Under the pieces are notes generated by a model. The model was not told the DNA's origin and did no database searches. It was given only the letters and a program-made list of their open reading frames with translations. Shown here in pieces: positions 1-5,782 of a DNA stretch of 5,787 nt (position 1 is its first letter; every line of letters starts with the position of its first letter). This DNA is from [Eubacterium] saphenum. Its GTDB lineage: Bacteria > Bacillota > Clostridia > Oscillospirales > Ruminococcaceae. Made by a program: the position numbers and the translations under genes. The DNA lies in the NCBI GenBank assembly GCA_004555635.1, contig SFHN01000090.1:1-5787 (forward strand). The letters are read 5' to 3'.

Positions 1-1
1 G

Positions 2-1504
2 ATAGGCTGCGTTTACTTTGTTCCCGATGAGGAGTTCCTGAACGAAATTATGCGCGGAATCAAAATCAGCGAAAACAGCTCCGCGTATATGATCGACAAA
101 AACGGCAACACAATCGCGCACATCGACAACGAGGTGATAAAGCAGGGCGAAAACCTTGGGCAGATTGCTGAGGAAATGGGCGGCAAGAGCGGATACTCCA
201 TTCTCGCAGAGATACAGGACAAGATGAAGAGCGGCGAAATGGGTTCGCGAGTATTTACGCTGGACGGCGAAAAAACCGTTATCGGATATGCTCCGCTGAC
301 CGAAACGGACGGCTGGGCGATAGCAATTACTGCGCCCGCAAACGACTTTTTGTACGACACCTTTGTCACGATAATCATTATGCTTATTCTGATTGCGATA
401 ACGACGGGTATCGCCATAGGCTCCGCAGCGCTTGCCGGCAACACGATAGGAAAACCCATAAAGCAGTGCACCGACCGATTGGTGCTGCTTTCGCAGGGCG
501 ACCTTACAACTCCCTTGCCCGAGATTCGTTCGAAGGACGAAGCGGGTGTTCTGGCAGAAGCTACGCGCACGCTTGTGGACAGCTTTAACCACATAATCGG
601 CGATATGGACACTGTACTTACGGGTATGGCAAACGGCAACTTCGACATTAAGAGTGAGAACGCCGATGAGATTTATGTCGGCGATTTCCGCAAGCTTGCC
701 GAGTCGGTTGAGGTAATCAACGAAAGATTGAGCGATACCCTTCGGCAGATTAACGTTGCGGCAGACCAGGTTTCGAGCGGTGCGGAGCAGGTTTCCTGCG
801 GTGCGCAGACGCTTTCGCAGGGCGCAACCGAGCAGGCTGCGTCTATCGAGGAGCTTGCCGCGACGATTATGTCGATTTCCGATATGATAAAGCGCAACGC
901 CGAGGACGCGCAGAATGCAAGCGTAACCACGGGCGAAGCGGGCGCTAGGATGATGGAAGCAAACAAGAAGATGGAGGGACTTGTTTCAGCAATGAGCGAG
1001 ATAAGCGACTCTTCCGCCGAAATCAAGAACATCATCAAGACTATCGAGGATATTGCGTTCCAGACCAACATTCTTGCGCTTAATGCGGCGATTGAAGCGG
1101 CGAGAGCGGGCGAAGCGGGCAAGGGCTTTGCGGTTGTTGCGGACGAGGTAAGAAACCTTGCGGCTAAGTCCGCAGAGGCGGCACAGAACACTACGGCTCT
1201 CATTGAGGATACGGTTCAGGCAATCAACAACGGCAGCGGTCTTGTCGGCGAGGTTGCGGAGATGATGAACGCGGTTGCCGCTGCGGCGGGTCACGTCGCA
1301 GAGCTTAACGACAAGATTTCCGAGGCTTCTAAGGAAGCGGCGGATTCCGTTGCGCAGGTTACTGTCGGCGTTGACCAGATATCTAACGTTGTTCAGACGA
1401 ACTCCGCGACCGCAGAGCAGTCTGCGGCGGCTTCCGAGGAGCTTTCGGGACAGGCGCAGATGCTGGATTCGCTGGTTTCGGGCTTTATCCTAAGAGCGGA
1501 ATAA
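2..1504 (+). CDS. Methyl-accepting chemotaxis protein, 5'-truncated by the window edge
   Basis: This is a membrane chemoreceptor that passes ligand information to the CheA/CheW array. The reading frame is open from base 2, so the true start lies outside the window; the Met codon at 50 is internal. About 500 residues are visible. In order they are the distal part of an extracellular Cache-like sensor (to about base 350; YMIDKNG and the later [12 protein letters not shown] are typical Cache strands), one hydrophobic transmembrane helix (about 359-436), a HAMP domain (about 440-600), a second HAMP-like segment with GNFDI (about 605-750), and a long coiled-coil signalling domain. The signalling hairpin tip is unmistakable: [20 protein letters not shown] followed by [15 protein letters not shown] (about 1052-1162). 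There is no C-terminal CheR-tethering pentapeptide; the protein ends [10 protein letters not shown]. The ligand is unknown. The gene stops 12 bases before its terminator, so it ends a transcription unit. Confidence 0.96.
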   Translation: MGCVYFVPDEEFLNEIMRGIKISENSSAYMIDKNGNTIAHIDNEVIKQGENLGQIAEEMGGKSGYSILAEIQDKMKSGEMGSRVFTLDGEKTVIGYAPLTETDGWAIAITAPANDFLYDTFVTIIIMLILIAITTGIAIGSAALAGNTIGKPIKQCTDRLVLLSQGDLTTPLPEIRSKDEAGVLAEATRTLVDSFNHIIGDMDTVLTGMANGNFDIKSENADEIYVGDFRKLAESVEVINERLSDTLRQINVAADQVSSGAEQVSCGAQTLSQGATEQAASIEELAATIMSISDMIKRNAEDAQNASVTTGEAGARMMEANKKMEGLVSAMSEISDSSAEIKNIIKTIEDIAFQTNILALNAAIEAARAGEAGKGFAVVADEVRNLAAKSAEAAQNTTALIEDTVQAINNGSGLVGEVAEMMNAVAAAAGHVAELNDKISEASKEAADSVAQVTVGVDQISNVVQTNSATAEQSAAASEELSGQAQMLDSLVSGFILRAE

Positions 1505-1516
1505 CGGAATAAACCT

Positions 1517-1550
1517 ATGGGGCTGTCGGTTTCGGCAGCCCCATTTTTTT
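1517..1550 (+). terminator. Intrinsic terminator of the chemoreceptor gene
   Basis: A 12-bp stem (1517-1528 with 1533-1544, one G-T wobble) closes a GTTT tetraloop and runs directly into seven Ts (1544-1550). It starts 12 bases after the chemoreceptor stop codon. The GGGGCTG/CAGCCCC core makes it strong, so read-through into the GH18 remnant should be low. Confidence 0.93.
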
Positions 1551-1567
1551 GAAAAAGCGTGTAAATC

Positions 1568-1582
1568 GGGTTACTGTAACCC
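1568..1582. repeat. Perfect 15-base palindrome at the GH18 remnant junction
   Basis: GGGTTAC-T-GTAACCC is a perfect 7-bp inverted repeat around one T. It lies between the chemoreceptor terminator and the first codon that looks like GH18 (about 1592). It could be a small operator, part of a recombination or insertion scar, or chance. No second copy is seen in the window. Confidence 0.4.
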
Positions 1583-2017
1583 TTTCGGACGTATACATAC
1601 GGCCCGCCGCTTGCGGTATCTCCGCTTAACGAGGTTCGCAGGGTGCTTGACTACGCGGTAACGGAAATACCCTCGGAAAAGATACTCGTCGGCATACCGA
1701 ATTACGGCTACGACTGGACATTGCCGTATATGCGCGGGACGGCTGCACAGAGCGTCGGGCTAACCGAGGCGGTGGAAATCGCGCAGCGCTATGGCGCGGA
1801 GATTATGTTTGACGAAGCTGCATATTCTCCCTATTTCAACTACACCGCCGACGGGCAGCGCCACGTTGTCTGGTTTGACGACCCGCGCTCAATGGAGGCG
1901 AAGCTGTCGCTTATCGACGAATACGACCTTGCGGGCGCAAGCGTCTGGACGGTAAACCGCTGCTATACTCCGCTTATGCTGCTCGCGCAGGATATGTTCG
2001 ACGTGGTGAAGCTGTGA
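1580..2017 (+). pseudogene. 3' remnant of a GH18 spore-type peptidoglycan glycosidase (SleL/YaaH-like)
   Basis: The frame is open from after a TAA at 1577-1579 to the TGA at 2015-2017. From about 1592 it reads TYTYGPPLAVSPLNEVRRV, then EKILVGIPNYGYDW, which is the second half of the GH18 barrel as found in spore-cortex N-acetylglucosaminidases of the SleL/YaaH type. Later blocks also fit: HVVWFDDPRSMEAKLSL and the last-strand tryptophan in GASVWTVNR. The LysM repeats and the first barrel half with the catalytic DxxDxDxE motif are absent; intact relatives are about 430 residues and about 145 codons remain. A GTG at 1643 with GAGG upstream could be called as a start, but both fall inside conserved family sequence, so this is probably not a real start. 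The surviving frame has no internal stop, suggesting a recent deletion or rearrangement. An assembly join is the main alternative. Confidence 0.8.
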
Positions 2018-2045
2018 ATTCGGGAAATTAGTTTTGTAGGAATTT

Positions 2046-2117
2046 CGCCGTCTGCGGACGGCGACGAGGGCGCAGCCTCGCCCCGCAAGGGGACTCGTCC
2101 CCTTGACCCCGTTTTTT
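2046..2117 (+). repeat. Multi-hairpin GC-rich intergenic element, terminator-like at its end
   Basis: Three consecutive inverted repeats fill this gap. CGCCGTC/GACGGCG (2046-2052 with 2057-2063) has a TGCG loop. CGAGG/CCTCG is at 2065-2069 with 2076-2080. CAAGGGGA/TCCCCTTG (2086-2093 with 2098-2105) has a CTCG loop. Six Ts follow at 2112-2117. GACGAG (2063-2068) can also pair with CTCGTC (2094-2099), giving an alternative fold. It resembles dispersed palindromic elements common between genes of Clostridia, and it may also terminate transcription from the left. Only one copy lies in the window, so its repeat status is inferred. Confidence 0.5.
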
Positions 2118-2145
2118 GATGCTCAACGCTTACTTCCTTTCCCCC

Positions 2146-2174
2146 TTGCGCGGCGGGCGGTTTTGTGGTACAAT
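2146..2174 (+). promoter_or_regulatory. Sigma-A-type promoter with extended -10 for the C39-like gene
   Basis: TACAAT (2169-2174) matches the -10 consensus at five of six positions and is preceded by TGG, an extended -10 (TGn). A weak -35, TTGCGC (2146-2151), sits 17 bases upstream. The predicted transcript start near 2181 leaves a leader of about 22 bases before the ATG at 2203. Confidence 0.6.
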
Positions 2175-2202
2175 ATTCACGACAACCTTTTAAGGAGCCG
2201 CT

Positions 2203-2562
2203 ATGAACATAACGTACATTCACGAGCCGACCGACCTGCAATGCGGGCAGGCGGTGCTCGCAATGCTTCTCGGGAAAACCGCCGAGGAGCTTTGCGCATA
2301 TCTCGATAACACCCGCGAAACCACCCTGCGCGAGATGAAGCGCGCTCTCACCGAGCATGGCATAGCCTTTTGCCCCGAGCGAAAGCAGGCACAAAGCAAA
2401 AGCGACCTTCCGCGCTGCGCAATACTAAGCCTTGAAACGCCGCGCTGTTGGCACTGGTCGCTGTACTGCGGCGGGGTATTCTACGACCCCGAGCACGGCA
2501 TTCTTGACGACTTCCCCGAGTGTAAGCGCAAGTATTTTTGGGAGGTTTATCTCTCGGATTAA
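2203..2562 (+). CDS. Small C39/papain-like cysteine protease-fold protein
   Basis: A 119-residue protein with no signal peptide or membrane segment, so probably cytoplasmic. Its motifs fit the C39-like/papain-like fold: LQCGQAVLAMLLG (Cys14 as candidate nucleophile at the start of a helix), HWSLY (His84) and VFYDPEHG (Asp95), in the Cys-His-Asp order and spacing of that clan. C39 peptidases usually carry the oxyanion Gln six residues before the Cys. Here that position is Glu8, and Gln13 directly precedes Cys14, so activity is uncertain. Unlike bacteriocin-exporter C39 domains it is not fused to an ABC transporter, and no leader peptide substrate is seen nearby. The start is secure: AAGGAG (2192-2197) lies five bases before the ATG, and a promoter sits just upstream. 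It is rich in Cys (14, 31, 57, 72, 82, 89, 107). It is monocistronic and convergent with the isomerase gene. The fold assignment is fairly safe; the substrate is unknown. Confidence 0.8.
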   Translation: MNITYIHEPTDLQCGQAVLAMLLGKTAEELCAYLDNTRETTLREMKRALTEHGIAFCPERKQAQSKSDLPRCAILSLETPRCWHWSLYCGGVFYDPEHGILDDFPECKRKYFWEVYLSD

Positions 2563-2563
2563 C

Positions 2564-2600
2564 AAAAAAAGTCGGGCAAATCCAGACGGACTTGCCCGAT
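2564..2600 (-). terminator. Intrinsic terminator between convergent genes, mainly for the minus-strand isomerase
   Basis: An 8-bp stem TCGGGCAA/TTGCCCGA (2572-2579 with 2592-2599) is extended inside by TCC/GGA after one mismatch. Seven As at 2564-2570 read as a T7 tract on the minus strand, giving a clear terminator 34 bases after the isomerase stop codon. On the plus strand only GTGTTTTATT follows, so it may also end the C39-like transcript, but more weakly. Confidence 0.87.
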
Positions 2601-2633
2601 GTGTTTTATTCTGCTGTAATCCGCTTAGTTCGA

Positions 2634-4118
2634 TTACTTCTTAAACGGATTTTCAGAGGGGTAGAGCATACCTGCGGGCTGGTTGAAGCCGATGTCCTCT
2701 ACGCCGAGGTATCTGAACACATTGAACAGCGCTCTGCCGCAGTGACCGAAAGCAACCGCGCCGTGGTGCGGGTAGTTCTTCTCGATAAGAACGTGGCGGT
2801 AGAATCTGCCCATCTCGTCGATTGCGAACACGCCGATACCGCCGAAGGACTTTGTAGCAACGGGGAGAATTTCACCCTCTGCAACATAAGCGCGAATCTG
2901 GCAGTCAGCGGTGGACTGAAGTCTGAAGAACGTGATTTCGCCGGGCTTGATATCGCCCTCGAGAGTTCCCATTGTTACCTCTACGGGGAGCGCTCTCGCC
3001 ATAATCATCTGGTTCTTCATCGAGCAGGAAGAAAGCTTGCTCGAGCAGGTGTTTCCGCAGTGGAAGCCCATAAACGTGTCGGTGTGCTTGTAGTCGAACT
3101 TGCCCTTTATGCTCTCGTTGTACATATCAGCGGGAACTGTGTTGTTGATGTCAAGCAGCGTTACAGCGTCCTGTGTTACGCAGGTTCCGATGAACTCGGA
3201 CAGGCAGCCGTAGATATCAACCTCGCAGGAAACGGGGATACCGCGACCTGTCAGGCGGGAGTTTACATAGCAGGGAACAAAGCCGAACTGCGTCTGGAAC
3301 GCGGGCCAGCACTTGCCTGCGATAGCAACGTACTTTCTGTAACCCTTATGCTGGTCAATCCAGTCAAGCAGCGTCAACTCGTACTGCGCAAGCTTTGGGA
3401 GAATGTCGGGCATTTTGTTGCCGTCGCCAAGCTCCTTTGCCATATCAGCGACAACCTCGGGAATTCTCGGGTCGTTTGCGTGCTTGTTGTATGCCTCGAA
3501 CAGGTCAAGCTCGGAGTTCTCTTCAATCTCAACGCCGAGGTTGTAGAGCTGCTTAATCGGCGCGTTGCACGCGAGGAAGTTAAGCGGGCGCGGACCGAAC
3601 GAGATAATCTTCAGGTCGTGAAGCGCAACGATGGTTCTTGCAACGGGCAAGAACTCATTAATCATATCGGCAACCTCTTCCGCGGTGCCTACGGGATACT
3701 CGGGTATGTATGCGTTGATGTTGCGGAGTCTAAGGTTGTAGGAAGCATTGAGCATACCGCAGTATGCGTCGCCTCTGCCCTGAATGAGGGAGTTTACGGA
3801 GTCCTCCTCTGCCGCCGCAGCGAACATTACGGGACCGTCGAAGTGCTTTGCGAGCAGCGTTTCGGAAATCTCGGGGCCAAAGTTGCCGAGGTAAACGCAA
3901 AGCGCGTTGCAGCCTGCCTTCTTGATGTCCTCGAGAGCCTGAACCATATGGATTTCGCTCTCAACAATGCATATCGGGCACTCGTAGATATCCGCAGCGC
4001 CGTACTTCTCGGTGTATGCTTTTACGAGGGCGATACGTCTGTTTACGGAAAGAGCCTCAGGGAAGCAATCTCTCGAAACAGCCACAATACCAAGCTTGAT
4101 TACGGGTACATTGTTCAT
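2634..4118 (-). CDS. L-fucose/L-arabinose isomerase family protein
   Basis: A 494-residue cytoplasmic protein of the FucI/AraA-like ketol-isomerase family, which interconverts aldoses and ketoses using a divalent metal. The N-terminal half carries Rossmann-like segments (KLGIVAVSRDCFP, GCNALCVYLGNFGPE). The C-terminal half carries the probable metal site: Glu299 in VSCEVDIYG, Asp323 in LLDINN, and His451 or His452 in NYPHHGAVAFGHCG. The block FHCGNTCSS (about 352-360) is typical of the clostridial branch. It is shorter than E. coli FucI (591 residues), so the exact sugar cannot be named. Cysteine is abundant (about 17 residues). The start is supported by GAAAGGA (4127-4133 on the plus map), leaving eight bases from AGGA to the ATG. 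It is monocistronic, with its own promoter, a dyad near the -35 and its own terminator. No kinase, aldolase, mutarotase or sugar transporter is adjacent, so the pathway partners must lie elsewhere. Confidence 0.9.
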   Translation of the reverse strand: MNNVPVIKLGIVAVSRDCFPEALSVNRRIALVKAYTEKYGAADIYECPICIVESEIHMVQALEDIKKAGCNALCVYLGNFGPEISETLLAKHFDGPVMFAAAAEEDSVNSLIQGRGDAYCGMLNASYNLRLRNINAYIPEYPVGTAEEVADMINEFLPVARTIVALHDLKIISFGPRPLNFLACNAPIKQLYNLGVEIEENSELDLFEAYNKHANDPRIPEVVADMAKELGDGNKMPDILPKLAQYELTLLDWIDQHKGYRKYVAIAGKCWPAFQTQFGFVPCYVNSRLTGRGIPVSCEVDIYGCLSEFIGTCVTQDAVTLLDINNTVPADMYNESIKGKFDYKHTDTFMGFHCGNTCSSKLSSCSMKNQMIMARALPVEVTMGTLEGDIKPGEITFFRLQSTADCQIRAYVAEGEILPVATKSFGGIGVFAIDEMGRFYRHVLIEKNYPHHGAVAFGHCGRALFNVFRYLGVEDIGFNQPAGMLYPSENPFKK

Positions 4119-4173
4119 TGGTGTATTCCTTTCTCATTATATAGTCACATTTCGGGTTTCCCCGCTTATATAT

Positions 4174-4202
4174 AGAATATCACAAATTGTTATGTTTTTC
4201 AA
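4174..4202 (-). promoter_or_regulatory. Sigma-A promoter of the isomerase gene
   Basis: On the minus strand, TTGAAA (4197-4202, five of six) and TATTCT (4174-4179, four of six) are separated by exactly 17 bases. Transcription would begin near 4167, giving a leader of about 49 bases that includes the RBS and a small CGGG/CCCG inverted repeat (4153-4156 with 4161-4164). A TATAAT at 4136-4141 on the minus strand has no matching -35 and is too close to the RBS. Confidence 0.6.
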
Positions 4203-4222
4203 GTGGTTTTTGTAACAATTTG
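4183..4222. promoter_or_regulatory. Operator-like 10-bp inverted repeat flanking the isomerase -35 box
   Basis: CAAATTGTTA (4183-4192) and its perfect complement TAACAATTTG (4213-4222) are centred 30 bases apart, about three helical turns. One arm lies in the -35/-10 spacer and the other just upstream of the -35. A further AAATTGT at 4229-4235 forms a second, tighter dyad with ACAATTT at 4215-4221. The placement fits binding of a dimeric or looping regulator of the isomerase. No regulator gene is in the window, so the protein is unknown. Confidence 0.45.
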
Positions 4223-4331
4223 CCCGAAAAATTGTACTTTATCCCCAAGTGCTATGAATAAAGCGAACAACTTGTGGTACAAATACTGCAAGAACCAAGC
4301 CGCGCCGCGTACAAATTACCCGCGCGGGCTG

Positions 4332-4370
4332 AAAAAAGCGGAAAGCTCCCCGCCGATACAGGCGGGAAGC
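4332..4370 (-). terminator. Intrinsic terminator downstream of spoIVB
   Basis: A 10-bp stem (4345-4354 with 4361-4370, one G-T pair) closes a six-base loop. On the minus strand it is followed by TTTCCGC and then six Ts (A-run at 4332-4337). It begins 15 bases after the spoIVB stop. The seven-base spacer before the T-run makes it weaker than a canonical terminator, so some read-through toward the isomerase is possible. Confidence 0.75.
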
Positions 4371-4385
4371 GTCTTTTCGAGCGCC

Positions 4386-5534
4386 CTAACCAAGCAGCCC
4401 CATTTCCTCAAGCATACTCTGTGCGAACACCGCGTAGCCGCGCTCGGGGTCGTTGACGAGGACGTGCGTCACCGCGCCGACAAGCTTTCCGTCCTGTATA
4501 ATCGGGCTGCCGCTCATTCCGCGGACGATTCCGCCCGTCTGCTCGATAAGCTCGGGGTCGGTTATGCGTATCAGCATACTTTTCGAGCCGCCAAGCCCAA
4601 GCAGGTTAATCCGCTCGATTTCGATGGAGTATTTTTTCGGGGTGGTTCCGCTGACGGTCGTCAGGATATACGCGCTGCCTGTCTTTACCTCTTGTCGGAA
4701 CGCCGCGGGGATTGCGCTGCCGCAGGGTGTTTCGTTAAGCTCCCCGAAAACGCCGACAGAGGTGTTTGCCGAAAGCTGCCCCTTTACGCTGTCGGGCAGA
4801 AGCGCGCCGCAAAGCTCTCCCGCCTCGCCCTCGCTGCCGCGAACTATGTCGTAGATGTCCGCCGAGGTGATTTCGCCGCTGAGCAGCGGCACGGTTTCGC
4901 CGGTTGTCGCGTCGCTGACTGAGTGACCAAGCCCGCCGAACTTTCCGCTTTCGGGGTCGTAGAAGGTGAGAGTTCCGATTCCCGCAGCGCTGTCGCGAAC
5001 CCACGCGCCGATTTTTCGCCCGCCGTCCCCGCTGCCGCAGGCGGCGCAGTCAAGGCAAAGCTCGCTGTCACCGCGCCGAAGCCGTATCGTGTTTTCGGGC
5101 AGGAGCGCGGCGGAAAGCTCCTCGTCGGTGCAGATATTCTCGCCGTTTATCCCGAGGATAACATCGCCTTTTTTAAGCCCCGCTTCAGCGGCAGGGGAGC
5201 CGTCGCGCACCGCCACAACCATCACGCCCTCCGCCTTAAGCTTAATCCCGAACGGCGTTCCGCAGGGGACAAGCATAGGGCGCTTTGCGGGGACGGCGGC
5301 AGCCTCCTTTATCGGCAGCGCGCCGACGTAGTAGCGGTATGTCCCGCCGCTTTCGCGAAGCTCCGCCGCCGAAAACGCGGTGCTGCTTGCTTCTGCCGCC
5401 GAAAAGGAGCACTCCGCGCTGTTGTCTACCGTAATAACAGCGGGCAGCGCCGCGTAAAAATAGCCTATAACCGCTGCTGCTGCGATGATACAAGCCAGCA
5501 GCGAGCGGGAAAAAATATTAGCTGTTCGTTCCAT
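4386..5534 (-). CDS. spoIVB: SpoIVB stage IV sporulation serine protease (family S55)
   Basis: SpoIVB is made in the forespore and secreted into the intermembrane space, where it cleaves SpoIVFA and so triggers pro-sigma-K processing by SpoIVFB in the mother cell. The 382-residue product has an N-terminal signal-anchor helix (about 11-30), a linker, a PDZ domain (about 95-155, with GSPAAEAGLKKGDVILGING) and an S55 protease domain (about 170-382). The catalytic triad is intact by comparison with B. subtilis: His204 in GGLGHSVSD, Asp326 in ITDPELIEQTGG and Ser341 in GMSGSP. The 15-residue Asp-to-Ser spacing equals that of B. subtilis D363-S378. The C-terminal AVTHVLVNDPERGYAVF block is also diagnostic. 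It is about 40 residues shorter than the Bacillus protein, mostly before the PDZ. The SD is weak (AAAGG about 12 bases before the ATG), but the hydrophobic helix close after Met1 supports this start. Unusually, spo0A does not follow. A spore-protease paralogue is the alternative. Confidence 0.95.
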   Translation of the reverse strand: MERTANIFSRSLLACIIAAAAVIGYFYAALPAVITVDNSAECSFSAAEASSTAFSAAELRESGGTYRYYVGALPIKEAAAVPAKRPMLVPCGTPFGIKLKAEGVMVVAVRDGSPAAEAGLKKGDVILGINGENICTDEELSAALLPENTIRLRRGDSELCLDCAACGSGDGGRKIGAWVRDSAAGIGTLTFYDPESGKFGGLGHSVSDATTGETVPLLSGEITSADIYDIVRGSEGEAGELCGALLPDSVKGQLSANTSVGVFGELNETPCGSAIPAAFRQEVKTGSAYILTTVSGTTPKKYSIEIERINLLGLGGSKSMLIRITDPELIEQTGGIVRGMSGSPIIQDGKLVGAVTHVLVNDPERGYAVFAQSMLEEMGLLG

Positions 5535-5559
5535 TATCTGTTATCGCCTTTCCGTTTTG

Positions 5560-5589
5560 GGTTATGTTTTTCTTTGTTCGTTTTTATGT
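5560..5589 (-). promoter_or_regulatory. Possible forespore (sigma-G-like) promoter of spoIVB
   Basis: On the minus strand, ACATA (5585-5589) and CATAACC (5560-5566), 18 bases apart, partly match the sigma-G boxes (gHATR and CATnMTA). They would place the transcript start about 18 bases before the ATG. spoIVB is expressed in the forespore under sigma-F and sigma-G in Bacillus, so such a site is expected here. The match is imperfect and the DNA is AT-rich, so this is tentative. Confidence 0.22.
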
Positions 5590-5782
5590 TTTGCAAAGGC
5601 GGGCTTAATATCATAGGTAATTTTGGGCGGAAACAACAGACTGTCAATAAACCCACATCTGCTTTAGTCACCGCATTATGCACTTCGTGCAAAACGCTGC
5701 ATTACGGCAGGCAATTGCCTAGCCGAAATGTGGGTTCCTATCATCTGCGGGCTTCTCGCCAGCCTGTAAAATGAGCTTTTTT
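5587..5782 (+). ncRNA. Candidate structured non-coding RNA, 6S-like in size and shape
   Basis: No convincing gene lies here, but the strand folds extensively. An outer stem pairs 5587-5595 with 5765-5773 (nine bp including three wobble pairs), then 5598-5600 with 5762-5764, and 5602-5604 with 5758-5760. After an internal loop, ATAGG (5613-5617) pairs with CCTAT (5737-5741), leaving a large 5' bubble. Next to it AACCCACAT (5650-5658) pairs with ATGTGGGTT (5728-5736). This stem encloses two hairpins: TGCAC/GTGCA (5679-5683 with 5687-5691) and CGGCAGGC/GCCT-a-GCCG (5705-5712 with 5717-5725). Six Ts (5777-5782) follow the outer stem. The wobble pairs and T-run favour the plus strand. A rod of about 190 bases with a central bubble resembles 6S RNA, the RNA polymerase-binding regulator. 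I cannot confirm 6S consensus bases, and no strong promoter is seen before it. An orphan riboswitch-like or new RNA class remains possible. Confidence 0.5.

Noticed and set aside
1643..2017. GH18 fragment as an intact small gene starting at GTG 1643
   Set aside because: The GTG and its apparent GAGG fall inside conserved family sequence that continues upstream to about 1592; the catalytic half is missing.
2538..4175. 545-codon plus-strand frame antisense to the isomerase gene
   Set aside because: It mirrors the isomerase gene in the complementary frame, begins inside the C39-like gene and crosses the terminator hairpin; low complexity and no recognisable domain.
4189..4200. 12-base match GTTATGTTTTTC shared with 5561-5572, both upstream of minus-strand genes
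   Set aside because: In about 5.8 kb roughly one same-strand 12-mer match is expected by chance, more in AT-rich stretches, so it is not evidence of a shared regulatory site.
4272..4284. TTGTGGTACAA, matching the extended -10 seen before the C39-like gene
   Set aside because: No acceptable -35 lies 16-18 bases upstream and no plus-strand gene follows, so a working promoter is unsupported.
4203..4922. Long plus-strand open frame opposite the end of spoIVB and across its terminator
   Set aside because: It overlaps a convincing spoIVB on the other strand, contains the spoIVB terminator and has no RBS or family resemblance; it is an antisense shadow in GC-rich DNA.
4923..5774. Plus-strand frame spanning the start of spoIVB and the folded region
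   Set aside because: It is antisense to spoIVB for most of its length and continues through strong RNA stems; no RBS and no protein-like motif.
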